Assembly: GCF_006965485.1 (NCBI RefSeq)
Contig: NZ_CP041360.1
Location: 5,436,501 to 5,500,500 of the forward strand
DNA: 64,000 bases
From: Spirosoma sp. KCTC 42546
GTDB lineage: Bacteria; Bacteroidota; Bacteroidia; Cytophagales; Spirosomataceae
Direction: 5' to 3'
This document shows positions 19,901 through 28,012 of the stretch, piece by piece. A program made the position numbers and the translations under genes. Numbering within the stretch: position 1 is the first letter of the stretch; each line of letters opens with the position of its first letter. The notes below the pieces were generated by a model. That model ran no database searches and was not told where the DNA came from. It worked only from the letters and a program-made list of their open reading frames with translations.

Positions 19901-20802
19901 CCATTCTGAAACCATTAGCCGGACAGGTATATAAAGCCGAAGAAAGCCTGGATGATGGCCATTGGATTCGCTTAACCATCCAAATCTCTGGCGATGGAGC
20001 TAGCGCGGGCGACTCAACCAACCAACGGATTCGGTTCGATTTTACCGGAACATCAGGTGTTCACCCGAACAATCTCAACGCTAACATTTCTATTCTCTAC
20101 AGTGCAGTCTTATATGTTTTACGGCTCTGGTGTGGTCGCGATATCCCGCTGAACGAGGGACTAATGGCACCCGTCGACCTGGTTCTGCCCGATGCGTCAT
20201 TTCTAAATCCAATTTTTCCAGATGACCCAACGCGGTGTCCGGCCGTAGTGGGTGGTAATACAGAAGTTAGCCAACGGCTGGTCGATACCTTGCTGAAGGC
20301 GCTTGGACTGGCTGCCTGCAGTCAGGGGACTATGAATAACTTCCTGTTCGGAAATAGTAAATTCGGTTATTACGAAACCATTGGCGGAGGTTCGGGCGCT
20401 ACTGAAGGTGCAGATGGCCGCTCGGCGGTACACCAACACATGACCAACACCAAACTCACCGATCCCGAAGAGTTCGAACGGCGCTATCCCGTACGCCTTC
20501 ATCAGTTCGCCATTCGCACAGGCTCTGGCGGGGCAGGTCAGTGGTGCGGGGGCGATGGGATCATCCGTGAAATTGAGTTTCTGGAACCGGTTCAGGCAAC
20601 GCTCCTGAGTCAGCATCGTGTAGTAACTCCGTATGGCTTACATGGGGGTGATCCGGGGGTACCGGGCCGTCAAATCCTGATTTCAGTTGACGGCTATGAA
20701 GAAGCGCTGTCGGGTATTTTTACACGGGCCATGCAGACTGGCGAGCGAATTCGGATTGAGACACCGGGCGGTGGGGGCGCGGGCAGTCTGCTGAATGCAT
20801 GA
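16948..20802 (+). CDS. fused HyuA/HyuB-type ATP-dependent 5-oxoprolinase
   Basis: A single 1284-residue chain joins the two hydantoinase/oxoprolinase halves, as in eukaryotic OPLAH, which opens 5-oxoproline to glutamate using ATP. The N-terminal half (1-~740, HyuA) has the phosphate-binding start IDTGGTFTDG, GTTKGTNALLERKGG (~130-145), SGPAGGVIGAAA and the second actin-like motif LDMGGTSTDVARI (~348). The C-terminal half (~755-1284, HyuB) has VANAPHIPVHLGS, TNHPKYGGSHLPDVTL, RAHHAEIGGKVPGSMPP and the Gly-rich end TPGGGGAGS. The length equals the fused family. A near-perfect inverted repeat is embedded in the frame at 17192-17260, adding about 20 residues in a variable region. The substrate could also be a hydantoin. 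It is the second gene of the deoR operon. Confidence 0.9.
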   Translation: MYQIWIDTGGTFTDGLALDPIGNLHRTKVLSSSRLRGQLIDGKLVAPWLTAPIFDGYQLRVIETNEVFTIESLTIDGSLEFRSLDGHVRVETQLFTPRTWPSRLLTIELFTGEEAPVLAARLLTQTPLKQPFPHLEMRLGTTKGTNALLERKGGRVALLVTNGFKDLLKIGTQQRPDLFQLAIPPADVLYDSVLEVEERIAADGQVLTPLSNQTITELVEQVRKIQPDAIAISFLNAYRNPVHEQQLQEALTAAGFAYITRSTTVSVTPQYVSRTQTAIVDAYLTPVMRSYLDNVQQQLGGSPVRIMTSSGGLVRADLFQPKDSLLSGPAGGVIGAAAIANNRPVLTLDMGGTSTDVARIQGGVDYRFSTKIGPFDLQLPSLAIETVAAGGGSVCWFEGHGATSGQLRVGPQSAGATPGPACYGASVAGQPLLLAITDVNLLLGKLHPKQFGIPVFPEKAQAALQEVIQQIEAKTGNRPDPLTVLRGFERIANETMAGAIRKISVARGFDPKDYGLLVFGGAGGLHGCAIARLLGMEQLILPFDGGLLSAYGIGQAQIERIATRSVLLLMDDIYGKLEDWIDEVSHEAWQKLIEDIPNGLGEVNYRYLLYLRLAGQEQTIEFELLDDWFWDTDVYTTAKMADLFKQEYQKLYGHFPANRPIEVESIRVIVSTVSNENPVASSPGSHHHVAPTFQTDTYPAYDWTQLQEGDTFRGPALLLNTTSSAFIEPGWRLIVKANKNVLVDYIADIEEEAEVESNEVIQLELFTQRFRAIAEEMGAQLQRTAFSVNVKERLDFSCALLDANAELVANAPHIPVHLGSLGVCARLTLAALPTLEPGDVIITNHPKYGGSHLPDVTLLSGVFTDQNELIGYVINRAHHAEIGGKVPGSMPPDAVSLVEEGVVLEPMYVVKNGQFLWEDTLANRFTDAPYPTRALTENRADIEAALASLKAGEIALRQLVRQYGLPTVQHYMKRLQQSATDAILAILKPLAGQVYKAEESLDDGHWIRLTIQISGDGASAGDSTNQRIRFDFTGTSGVHPNNLNANISILYSAVLYVLRLWCGRDIPLNEGLMAPVDLVLPDASFLNPIFPDDPTRCPAVVGGNTEVSQRLVDTLLKALGLAACSQGTMNNFLFGNSKFGYYETIGGGSGATEGADGRSAVHQHMTNTKLTDPEEFERRYPVRLHQFAIRTGSGGAGQWCGGDGIIREIEFLEPVQATLLSQHRVVTPYGLHGGDPGVPGRQILISVDGYEEALSGIFTRAMQTGERIRIETPGGGGAGSLLNA
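17192..17260. repeat. long inverted repeat inside the 5-oxoprolinase gene
   Basis: Arms of 24 bases (17192-17215 and 17237-17260) are complementary with one mismatch and are separated by 21 bases. The core is GCCTGGACGGCC / GGCCGTCCAGGC. The reading frame continues through it and encodes LDGHVRVETQLFTPRTWPSR. This lies between a variable strand and the conserved GEEAPVLAAR. Confidence 0.9.
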
Positions 20803-21006
20803 ACTTGTCAACCGAGGTACAACGTCATTTTGTAGTCACTTTCCCTTAAAAAGCAAATTAAATTCTGCCTTTAAAGAAATTAGCCGATTTAGGTATGTCT
20901 TATAAATCAGTAAGCTTACAAGTAATTCGGCTAAAGTGTTTTCTTTGGGAAATAGAAGCAACTATTTGAGAGCTTACCAACTCTTTAGATCATCACTTTA
21001 TACCTA

Positions 21007-22239
21007 ATGAACCCTTCCGTAGTCCTCGACGAAGAATTTTCCACGCAACAGTCTGTTGTTGACTATAAAAAAAATCAAAAACAACGAAAGGTTCTGGCTC
21101 ACCTGTATACAGACGGAACGTGCACACTGGCTCATTTAACCAAAGCCTTACATAGCAGCGTGCCCTCCGTTACCAATCTGGTAGAAGAGCTGATTGAGGC
21201 TAAATGGGTAACGGCTATTGGCATGGCAACCGGTAGCAACGGGCGAAGGCCTGTCCTGTTCGGCCTGAATACCAAACAGAATTATGTAGCTGTATTGGAT
21301 GTCAGTACGCATGACACCAAGATATTATTTATGAATACCAAACGCGAAATAGTCTTTCGCGGGGATTACGACCTTCGGCTAAATGATAACCCAACCTTTC
21401 TGGCGTCACTAGCGCTCTATTTTACCAATGCACTGACGGATTCTGGCTTATCGGGAAACGATCTCATAGCGGTTGGCATATCCATGCCTGGATTAATTGA
21501 TGCCCGACGTGGCCTGAATTTGACCTACAAGAATTTAAACCAACCCGGCGAACCAATAACCGATTGGTTTTCAACCCAGATTGGCTACCCTGTTTACCTG
21601 ATTAACGATACCAAAGCAACGGTTCTAGGCGAAAGTAGATTTGGCGGAGCACAGGGCAAAAAACAAGTGCTGGCCATCAATATAGACTGGGGTGTTGGTC
21701 TTGGAATTATTGTGAACGGCGAGGTTTTCCAGGGAGCCAGTGGATTTGCCGGTGAGCTGGGGCATATTCAGATCGATCCAGACGGTGAGCTTTGTTACTG
21801 TGGTAAGATTGGTTGCCTCAACACCGTTACATCAGCATCGGCGCTGGTCAGACGCGTACAACGCGACATCCTTACCGGAAAGGTCTCTAAACTGGCGGCC
21901 TTCTACGATCGGGTCGAAGATCTGGACATCGACGAAATTATCAATGCCGCTCACAAAGGCGATTCATACGCGATTGATATACTGCACGAAACCGGGTTTC
22001 AGTTAGGCAAAGGACTCGCCATTGCCATCAGCCTGTTCAACCCCGAAATCATTATTGTCGACGGTGTTTTGACCAAAGCGGCTACTTTCATTACCAATAC
22101 TATTGAACAGGCTATCAGCAAATATTGCCTGAGTGATTTCCGAAATGACCTGACCATTGAAGTGACTCAGCTGAATGGAACGGCCAAGTGGCTAGGCACG
22201 CACGCCTACATGATGGAAGATATTTTTGCTACCTATTAA
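21007..22239 (+). CDS. ROK-family transcriptional regulator (NagC/XylR type)
   Basis: 410 residues. An N-terminal winged helix (~22-85: RKVLAHLYTDGTCTLAHLTK, SVPSVTNLVEELI, GSNGRRPVLFGLN) is joined to a ROK sugar-kinase-like fold. The zinc-binding motif CYCGKIGCLN (~263-272) and the preceding GASGFAGELGHIQI are intact. The first nucleotide-binding loop reads DVSTHDTK instead of the D-x-G-x-T of active kinases, so it is probably only a sugar-sensing repressor. The 204-bp gap upstream, beginning at the 5-oxoprolinase stop, holds its promoter. The gene is convergent with porX. Target genes are not evident; the aldose epimerase at 26.9 kb is a possible but unproven candidate. Confidence 0.9.
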   Translation: MNPSVVLDEEFSTQQSVVDYKKNQKQRKVLAHLYTDGTCTLAHLTKALHSSVPSVTNLVEELIEAKWVTAIGMATGSNGRRPVLFGLNTKQNYVAVLDVSTHDTKILFMNTKREIVFRGDYDLRLNDNPTFLASLALYFTNALTDSGLSGNDLIAVGISMPGLIDARRGLNLTYKNLNQPGEPITDWFSTQIGYPVYLINDTKATVLGESRFGGAQGKKQVLAINIDWGVGLGIIVNGEVFQGASGFAGELGHIQIDPDGELCYCGKIGCLNTVTSASALVRRVQRDILTGKVSKLAAFYDRVEDLDIDEIINAAHKGDSYAIDILHETGFQLGKGLAIAISLFNPEIIIVDGVLTKAATFITNTIEQAISKYCLSDFRNDLTIEVTQLNGTAKWLGTHAYMMEDIFATY

Positions 22240-22250
22240 ATTAAAAGAAC

Positions 22251-22334
22251 AAGAGGGAGGAAGGGGAATAAAGGGACGAAGAGAGTTTATTAGACCCTTT
22301 TCTCCCTTCCTCCCCCTTTTCCCTTTTTTCTCTC
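22251..22334. repeat. purine/pyrimidine inverted repeat between convergent ROK and porX genes
   Basis: A purine-rich arm (GAGGGAGGAAGGGGAA, then AAGGGACGAAGAGAG) is followed by a pyrimidine-rich arm (CTCCCTTCCTCCCCCTT). These form an imperfect stem that could terminate both convergent genes. The word GGGACGARGAG recurs in similar elements near 56.3 and 60.7 kb. Confidence 0.6.
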
Positions 22335-23903
22335 CTACTTCGCTTTCAGATATGCGAAAGGAATAATCATCTCTTCCAGCGATACGCCCCCATGCTGGAA
22401 GGTATTGCGGTAGTGATTTACGTAGTAGTTGTAGTTGTTGGGGTAGGCAAAGAAGTAATCCTCCAGCGTGAACACGTAAGCTGTCGAAACGTGCGGTTTA
22501 GGCAGAAATAAACGCTCGGGCTTACGGCCTACAAATAGGTGGTTATCATCGAAGCCAAGATTCTTGCCCTGTTTGTAACGCAGGTTTGTATTCGTTTCAC
22601 GATAGCCAACAATTTTAGCCGGTTTCTGTACACGAATCATACCGTGGTCGGTGGTAATAATGAGCCGACCACCTTTAGCGGCAATCTTCTGGATGAACTC
22701 AAGTAAGGGCGAGTGCAGGAACCACGACCGTGTAATGGAGCGATATGCCGACTCGTCGGGAGCCAGTTCCTTGATCATGGCCATATCCGTCCGGGCATGC
22801 GACAGCATATCCACGAAGTTATACACGACCACATTTAACTGATTCTGTAACAAGTTATTGAAGTTATCGACCAGCGATTTCCCCTGGTTAACATTCAGAA
22901 TTTTGTGGTACGATGACTTAATATTCAGGCGACTTTGCTCAAGCTGCCGACGCAGAAACTCGTCTTCATGGTTGTTGAGTCCCTCGTCTTCACTGTCGTC
23001 ATTTACCCACAGGTCAGGGTGCTTACGTTCCATCTCGCTGGGCATCATTCCCGAAAAGATAGCATTCCGGGCAAATCCAGTCGTTGTGGGCAGAATCGAG
23101 TAATAAGACGATTCCTCTTCAACCGTAAAGTACTCCCCTAACAGCGGTTCAATGACTTTCCACTGGTCGTAACGCAGGTTATCGATCAGGATAAAGAATA
23201 ATGGAGCTGCGTTACTTCCGGCTTGCTCTACCAACGGAAACACCTTCTTCCGCATCAGTTGGTGCGACATAACCGGGCTGCTCATTTTAGGGTCATTGAG
23301 CCAGTCTTCGTAATTATCGATCACGAATTTGCAAAACTCCGAATTGGCTTCGCTCTTTTGCATATTCATGACTTCCACCATGCTCTTATCCTGCGAATTG
23401 TCGAGCTCTAACTCCCAGTAAATAAGCTTTTTATATACATCGGCCCACTCCTCAAAATCCATGCGATCGTTATACTGCATGGATATATTCCGGAAGTCCT
23501 GTTGATAACCGATGTTGGTCCGTTCGGTCACGAGCCGCTTGTTGTCCAGTATCTTTTTGACCGACAGGAGAATTTGATTAGGATTGAGTGGTTTAATGAG
23601 GTAATCGGCAATTTTAGAGCCAATAGCCTCCTCCATAATATGCTCTTCTTCGCTCTTGGTAATCATTACCACGGGCAGGTTAGGACGCATTTGTTTAATC
23701 TGCGAGAGCGTTTCCAGGCCCGTCATACCGGGCATCATTTCATCCAGGAAAACAACATCGTAATTAGTCTGTTCAACATGATCGAGCGCATCGGCACCGC
23801 TGTTGACAGGGGTAACATCATATCCTTTATTTTTCAAAAACAGAATGTGGGGTTTCAGGAGATCAATCTCATCATCGGCCCAGAGTATCGAATAATTTTG
23901 CAT
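22335..23903 (-). CDS. porX: PorX: response regulator with PglZ/alkaline-phosphatase-like effector
   Basis: PorX regulates the type IX secretion system of Bacteroidota and is normally phosphorylated by the histidine kinase PorY. Residues 1-~120 are a receiver domain with the acidic pocket D10-D11-E12, the phospho-acceptor D54 in DVVFLDEMMPG, the switch Thr in MITKS and the conserved Lys in YLIKPLNP. Residues ~200-522 are a PglZ/alkaline-phosphatase-superfamily domain with metal and nucleophile motifs DNLRYDQW, ILPTTTGFARN, NFVDMLSHART and ITTDHGMIR. In characterised PorX proteins this domain cleaves oligonucleotides. The length of 522 is typical. No porY or por structural gene lies within the window. 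It is a single gene convergent with the ROK regulator. Confidence 0.95.
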   Translation of the reverse strand: MQNYSILWADDEIDLLKPHILFLKNKGYDVTPVNSGADALDHVEQTNYDVVFLDEMMPGMTGLETLSQIKQMRPNLPVVMITKSEEEHIMEEAIGSKIADYLIKPLNPNQILLSVKKILDNKRLVTERTNIGYQQDFRNISMQYNDRMDFEEWADVYKKLIYWELELDNSQDKSMVEVMNMQKSEANSEFCKFVIDNYEDWLNDPKMSSPVMSHQLMRKKVFPLVEQAGSNAAPLFFILIDNLRYDQWKVIEPLLGEYFTVEEESSYYSILPTTTGFARNAIFSGMMPSEMERKHPDLWVNDDSEDEGLNNHEDEFLRRQLEQSRLNIKSSYHKILNVNQGKSLVDNFNNLLQNQLNVVVYNFVDMLSHARTDMAMIKELAPDESAYRSITRSWFLHSPLLEFIQKIAAKGGRLIITTDHGMIRVQKPAKIVGYRETNTNLRYKQGKNLGFDDNHLFVGRKPERLFLPKPHVSTAYVFTLEDYFFAYPNNYNYYVNHYRNTFQHGGVSLEEMIIPFAYLKAK

Positions 23904-24086
23904 GCGTTCGTGGGGGATTTGGTAGTACAGGCTTCGCAGTAACGTATGCTGCCTTCAAATAAAAACTGTTCTTTGTTTAACTTCAAACGTTCGGTTCTGT
24001 TCGGGCCGTTCAGAATTAAGCTTTTTTAACAGCACAAATATATTGCCAATGACCTAACCAGGCTCCGGCTGCTTCGGTCAACTGAC

Positions 24087-24181
24087 CAAAATAGATTCTG
24101 TTGATTCGCTGGACTTTATTGTTACTATGGTTCTAATTGTCAGCGTCAACAGAATCTAACGAATCAACAGAATCTATTTTG
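24087..24181. repeat. 22-bp perfect inverted repeat in the porX / LysM intergenic region
   Basis: The 415-bp gap 23904-24318 holds no gene. In it CAAAATAGATTCTG... (24087-24108) pairs perfectly over 22 bases with 24160-24181. A third, direct copy of TCAACAGAATCTA lies in the loop (24146-24158). A small palindrome GGTCA-AC-TGACC (24076-24087) abuts the left arm. Divergent promoters for porX and the LysM gene must also lie here. The element could be an operator, a terminator-like structure or a small mobile repeat. Confidence 0.75.
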
Positions 24182-24318
24182 ACAATACAAGCTTGCAATC
24201 AAAAGAGTAGTATAGTTATTTCTGGGAAAATCAGCCGTACTTTGCGTTATTTATACGAGCAAAGCCGTTTATATTGCTGATAGAGGATACCTGATCGCTT
24301 TTCGGCTGATTATAACCC

Positions 24319-25503
24319 ATGAAAAAAAATTCTTTTCCTTACGCTCTACTTCTTTTGGGCGGTATCGTCTCCATACATACAACCCTAGCTCACTCAACTC
24401 CACACCTTCGAACATTCGTTGTAGACTCTGTTGGCGTTGAAAAAAAAGATGGCAAACGATTCATTCTCCATCGTGTCGACGAAGGTCAGACACTGTTTGG
24501 AATTGCCCGGCGCTATGGTCGTTCGGTTGCCGAAATCAAAGCCGCTAACCCCGACATGAAAGATGCCGTTCGGTACGATCAGCTTGTTAGAGTCCCTATT
24601 CCTGATGGTGCATTGAGCCGACAACAGGAAAAAGTAATTGACAAAGCAATTAAGAAGAAGGAGAAAGAAGAAAAACGAGAAACCAAAGTCGAAGCGAAAG
24701 CGGCCGATACAAAGCCAGTAACCAAAGTAGAGAAGGCCTCAGAGAAAGATACGAAAAAGTCTGATGATCCAGCGCGGGCTGGTATCCATGTTGTTGAGCC
24801 TGGCCAAACACTTTACAGCCTGGCTGGACGGTATGGGGTGTTGCAATCGGATCTGCGAAAATGGAATAATCTATCGGGCAATAATGTGCTGATCGGTCAG
24901 GCACTGATCGTTTCCGAAAAAGCCTACCTGGCTCGTACCCCATCATCACAAATCACAACCTCAGCTCCCAAAACGGCCGAGCCCTCTCCTAAAACGGAAA
25001 CGCCAGCAAAACCAGTCGCGGTTAATTCGCCCGAACCACGAGCCAACGAGCCACGTACCAGTGAACCTCGGCCAACAACACCCACCGAATCAAAACCGGA
25101 ACGCCATCCCGAACGGGAAGCAGGCACTGGCAGTACTCCAGCTAAACCATCAGCCACCGATACGAAACCTGCTGAAGTAGAAGTAGAGCTACCTCGGGCG
25201 GGTAACGACGCGCCTATGCCTACACGTGGACGTCGTATTTCGGCAAGTGGTGTGGCTGAGATGATCGACGGTGCCGATGGCTCAGGCAAGTACCTTGCGC
25301 TGCATCGAACAGCCCCTATTGGTACGCTGGTGCAGGTGCGCAATGAGTTTAATAATCAGAGCCTTTGGGTGAAGGTGATTGGCCGATTGCCCAATACAGG
25401 CGTTAATGATAAAATTCTCATTAAACTATCGGCGCAGGCATTTGCGAAACTTTCGCCCGATGATCGGCGTTTTCGAGCTGAGGTAAGTTACATTGCCCGT
25501 TAG
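24319..25503 (+). CDS. LysM peptidoglycan-binding protein with RlpA-like double-psi barrel
   Basis: 394 residues with an N-terminal signal peptide (hydrophobic stretch 8-24). Two LysM repeats bind peptidoglycan: ~48-92 (HRVDEGQTLFGIARRYGRS, ending VPIP) and ~152-198 (HVVEPGQTLYSLAGRYGV, ending ALIVS). A charged Lys/Glu-rich linker (~105-150) lies between them, and a long Pro/Thr/Glu-rich linker (205-300) follows. Residues ~305-394 form a double-psi beta-barrel of the RlpA kind (ALHRTAPIGTLVQVRN, LWVKVIGRLP, ILIKLSAQAF). The catalytic Asp/His pair of lytic RlpA is not evident, so a structural or septal wall-binding role is more likely than transglycosylase activity. The next small membrane gene starts 11 bases after the stop and is probably co-transcribed. 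Confidence 0.85.
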   Translation: MKKNSFPYALLLLGGIVSIHTTLAHSTPHLRTFVVDSVGVEKKDGKRFILHRVDEGQTLFGIARRYGRSVAEIKAANPDMKDAVRYDQLVRVPIPDGALSRQQEKVIDKAIKKKEKEEKRETKVEAKAADTKPVTKVEKASEKDTKKSDDPARAGIHVVEPGQTLYSLAGRYGVLQSDLRKWNNLSGNNVLIGQALIVSEKAYLARTPSSQITTSAPKTAEPSPKTETPAKPVAVNSPEPRANEPRTSEPRPTTPTESKPERHPEREAGTGSTPAKPSATDTKPAEVEVELPRAGNDAPMPTRGRRISASGVAEMIDGADGSGKYLALHRTAPIGTLVQVRNEFNNQSLWVKVIGRLPNTGVNDKILIKLSAQAFAKLSPDDRRFRAEVSYIAR

Positions 25504-25514
25504 CCAATTACGCT

Positions 25515-25733
25515 ATGGAAAAAGAAACCAAAGAGGAACGCATTGCCAGACGTCACCGCGAACGCGATGCACAGATGAAATCCTCACCGGGCTATATGAC
25601 GTTCAGTATCATGTTTACGCTGGCCTACCCCTTCATTGCTGTCTTTACGTTTGTTATGTCAACACTATTGGCGTTATTTTCCGGTATTTCCCGGGCGTTG
25701 GCCTGGGTGGTTAGTGGCGGAAACAGCAAATAA
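25515..25733 (+). CDS. small two-helix membrane protein, unknown function
   Basis: 72 residues. A charged N-terminus (EKETKEERIARRHRERDAQM) is followed by one long or two short hydrophobic helices (TFSIMFTLAYPFIAVFTFVM and LLALFSGISRALAWVV). I do not recognise the family. The 11-bp spacing to the LysM gene and the codon usage like its neighbours support a real co-transcribed gene. The basic head would face the cytoplasm. Confidence 0.7.
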   Translation: MEKETKEERIARRHRERDAQMKSSPGYMTFSIMFTLAYPFIAVFTFVMSTLLALFSGISRALAWVVSGGNSK

Positions 25734-25823
25734 GTTAATGTAAAATGGATAATGGGCAATGATTAATAACCTGACAATGAACATATTGATGATTACTCAT
25801 TTTGCCGCACGATTGGCGTAAGT

Positions 25824-26672
25824 ATGATAAAAACAAACAAGTCCTCTCCGGTATCTACCACACCTTATCCATTATCCATTCCTGGTTCTTTACAAGACTT
25901 TTTAGATGCGAAGGCCGATCAATACAATCGGCCTTCATTTATTGAACGAGACCCCATCAGTATTCCCCACCGCTTTAGCCGAAAGCAGGATATTGAGCTA
26001 ATGGGCTTCTGGGCGGCCGTGCTGGCCTGGGGGCAACGTCCGGTGATTTTAAAGAAAGCCAACGAACTGGTTGAACTGATGGATGGCACCCCGTATGAGT
26101 TTATCCGGAACCACCAGGAGAGCGACCTGAAGCGGTTTTTGGCCTTTAAGCACCGCACCTTCAATGCCACCGATGCCTTATATTTTCTGCACTTCTTCCG
26201 ACAGTATTATCTGGAAAATAACTCCCTGGAGGATGCGTTTTTACCTAGTGCGGCCGGTCGGCGCTCCGATGAGAAGTCGATGCTACCAACCGTTGAGCAA
26301 GGCCTGATTGCCTTCCATGATCGTTTTTGCGGACTCACTGATTTTTTCCCTGAACGTACCCGCAAACACATTGCCACTCCAGCCCGGAACTCAGCCTGCA
26401 AACGATTGCTGATGTTTTTGCGGTGGATGGTCCGAAGCGATAATTGTGGCGTTGACTTTGGCATCTGGAAACAAATCCGGCCCGATCAATTGGTGATGCC
26501 CATTGATGTTCATGTAAACCGCGTTGCCCGTCAGTTGAACCTTATAGACCGCCCACAAACGGATTGGAAAGCAGCCCTTGAATTGACCGAAACACTTCGC
26601 CAGTTTAACCCAGCCGACCCGGTTCGTTACGATTTTGCCCTGTTTGGTTTAGGCGTTGAGGGGGAAATGTAA
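25824..26672 (+). CDS. TIGR02757 family protein (helix-hairpin-helix/GPD-like)
   Basis: 282 residues matching the conserved Bacteroidota family TIGR02757, related to the HhH-GPD DNA glycosylase superfamily. Landmarks are FIERDPISIPHRF (~38), WAAVLAWGQRPVILKKANEL (~62), FKHRTFNATDALYFL (~107), RNSACKRLLMFLRWMVR (~190), PIDVHVNRVARQLNL (~223) and PVRYDFALFGLGV at the C-terminus. The biochemical role is not established. The HhH core suggests DNA binding or repair. The ATG at 25824 lies within the left half of a short inverted repeat (GGATAATGG upstream, CCATTATCC in codons ~13-16). Confidence 0.8.
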   Translation: MIKTNKSSPVSTTPYPLSIPGSLQDFLDAKADQYNRPSFIERDPISIPHRFSRKQDIELMGFWAAVLAWGQRPVILKKANELVELMDGTPYEFIRNHQESDLKRFLAFKHRTFNATDALYFLHFFRQYYLENNSLEDAFLPSAAGRRSDEKSMLPTVEQGLIAFHDRFCGLTDFFPERTRKHIATPARNSACKRLLMFLRWMVRSDNCGVDFGIWKQIRPDQLVMPIDVHVNRVARQLNLIDRPQTDWKAALELTETLRQFNPADPVRYDFALFGLGVEGEM

Positions 26673-26692
26673 ACCCATTTTATCGTGTTTAT

Positions 26693-26740
26693 TGTGGAGT
26701 CAGCTGCTTACATCTGACTCCACAAGGTTTCTTAAAACCT
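26693..26740. repeat. paired palindromes after the TIGR02757 gene
   Basis: TGTGGAGTCA (26693-26702) / TGACTCCACA (26715-26724) is followed at once by AGGTTT (26725-26730) / AAACCT (26735-26740). The order, a hairpin and then an AGGTTT-type hairpin, echoes the REP element at 14.7 kb. Downstream, 26741-26765 repeats the word TGTTCTCTGTGCCTCTGTG seen in the palindrome at 60.2 kb. Probably a terminator built from repeats. Confidence 0.6.
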
Positions 26741-26857
26741 ACTGTTCTCTGTGCCTCTGTGTTAATAAACGTTTACGAAAAGGCCCGTTAATAAACCTTA
26801 CTGAACAATAATTGGCCGGAATGGATTACTAACGTACCGACCTACGAACTTTATAGT

Positions 26858-27907
26858 ATGCCATTTCAGATCACAACCCAACCCTTCGGGCCACTACCAA
26901 CTGGTGCTACTCCCCTTACTGAATACCTGCTCGAACATACAGAAACGGGCGAGTTCATTACCGTTATCCCAGAATTCGGCGCTATTCTCCGACGGTTAGT
27001 ACTGCGTAAAGGCAACCATGTTTTTGCGCTGATACAAGGGCCCGACTCACCCCAGGCCTTAATAGCCGATGAAAGTTATGCCAGCGCCTTGCTTTACCCT
27101 TTCCCAAGCCGGATTCGACACGGTATCTATCATTTTGAGGGTCAGGATTATGCTCTAAAAATGAATGAAACCCACCGCGACAATGCGCTGCATGGCTTTG
27201 TGCATGGACGCCCCTTTTCGGTTGTGAGTCAGGAAGCAACGTCAACCCACGCCCAGTTGGTGTTACGCTACGACTACACGGGAGATACCTTCGGTTATCC
27301 CTTCCCGTTTGCGCTGACAGTCACGTATGAGTTAGTACAAGGGAACCTACTGGCACATGGCAGCAATCCGCAGGCCGACAGGATGTGTGCGTTACGCATT
27401 AGCTACGAAGCCCAAAACACAGGTACCACCCGTTGTCCGGCTGCTTTCGGCTGGCATCCCTATTTCAGATTTACCGAAGACATAGAGCCTTCCGAAGAGT
27501 CGATCGGCGGAATGACCTTAACGCTTCCTACCCGCATCCCCGTTTCGCTCGACGAACATATGATTCCCAATGGGCAGCTTCCGGCCGAAATGGCGGGAAC
27601 GATCGAGTTACATGACACGCAACTGGATACGGCCTTTCTGATTGAACCAACGAGCGGCCCAGCCGACACAGAATCCTTTGCCGAAACCGTATTAACGTCA
27701 CTCAGTACAGGTGTTAAGCTGATTGTGGGGCAACAAACCGGCGAAGGAAAACTTAATTATCTAGTGTGCTACACACCCACCCGGCGCGACAGAATTGCCA
27801 TTGAACCCCTAACTGCGAATGTGGATGCCTTTAACAATGGCCAGGGGTTAGCCATACTGAATCCCGGCGAGGCACTTTCCGGCACTATTTGGGTAAGGCT
27901 GGATTAG
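26858..27907 (+). CDS. aldose 1-epimerase family protein (GalM-like)
   Basis: 349 residues of the galactose-mutarotase beta-sandwich fold, which interconverts alpha and beta anomers of free sugars in the cytoplasm (no signal peptide). Landmarks are IPEFGAILRRLVL (N-terminal strand), YPFPSRIRHGIYHF, the first catalytic His in NALHGFVHG (~110), the second in AFGWHPYFRF (~196) and the C-terminal catalytic Glu in IAIEPLTANVDAFN (~312). The active-site set looks complete. The closest class is the YeaD/GalM-like aldose 1-epimerase of Bacteroidota. It stands alone between intergenic repeats. Confidence 0.88.
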   Translation: MPFQITTQPFGPLPTGATPLTEYLLEHTETGEFITVIPEFGAILRRLVLRKGNHVFALIQGPDSPQALIADESYASALLYPFPSRIRHGIYHFEGQDYALKMNETHRDNALHGFVHGRPFSVVSQEATSTHAQLVLRYDYTGDTFGYPFPFALTVTYELVQGNLLAHGSNPQADRMCALRISYEAQNTGTTRCPAAFGWHPYFRFTEDIEPSEESIGGMTLTLPTRIPVSLDEHMIPNGQLPAEMAGTIELHDTQLDTAFLIEPTSGPADTESFAETVLTSLSTGVKLIVGQQTGEGKLNYLVCYTPTRRDRIAIEPLTANVDAFNNGQGLAILNPGEALSGTIWVRLD

Positions 27908-27915
27908 TGGAGTTG

Positions 27916-28010
27916 GTCATTAGTGGAGTAAGTGCAGTAGGTAGAATAAGTGTATTGGGTGTAACGGTTTTACTTACTTCACCTACTCCACCTACTCCAC
28001 CTACTCACTA
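27916..28010. repeat. GTGGAGTA-type inverted repeat between convergent genes
   Basis: A purine-rich arm (AGTGGAGTAAGTGCAGTAGG) faces a pyrimidine-rich arm made of repeated CACCTACTC units (CTTCACCTACTCCACCTACT) in the 105-bp gap between the epimerase and DUF1080 genes. Very similar words occur in the palindrome at 49.4 kb. A likely bidirectional terminator. Confidence 0.6.
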
Positions 28011-28012
28011 AC

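Noticed and set aside
23502..23942. 146-codon plus-strand ORF opposite porX
   Set aside because: It is antisense to the receiver domain of porX with no independent support.
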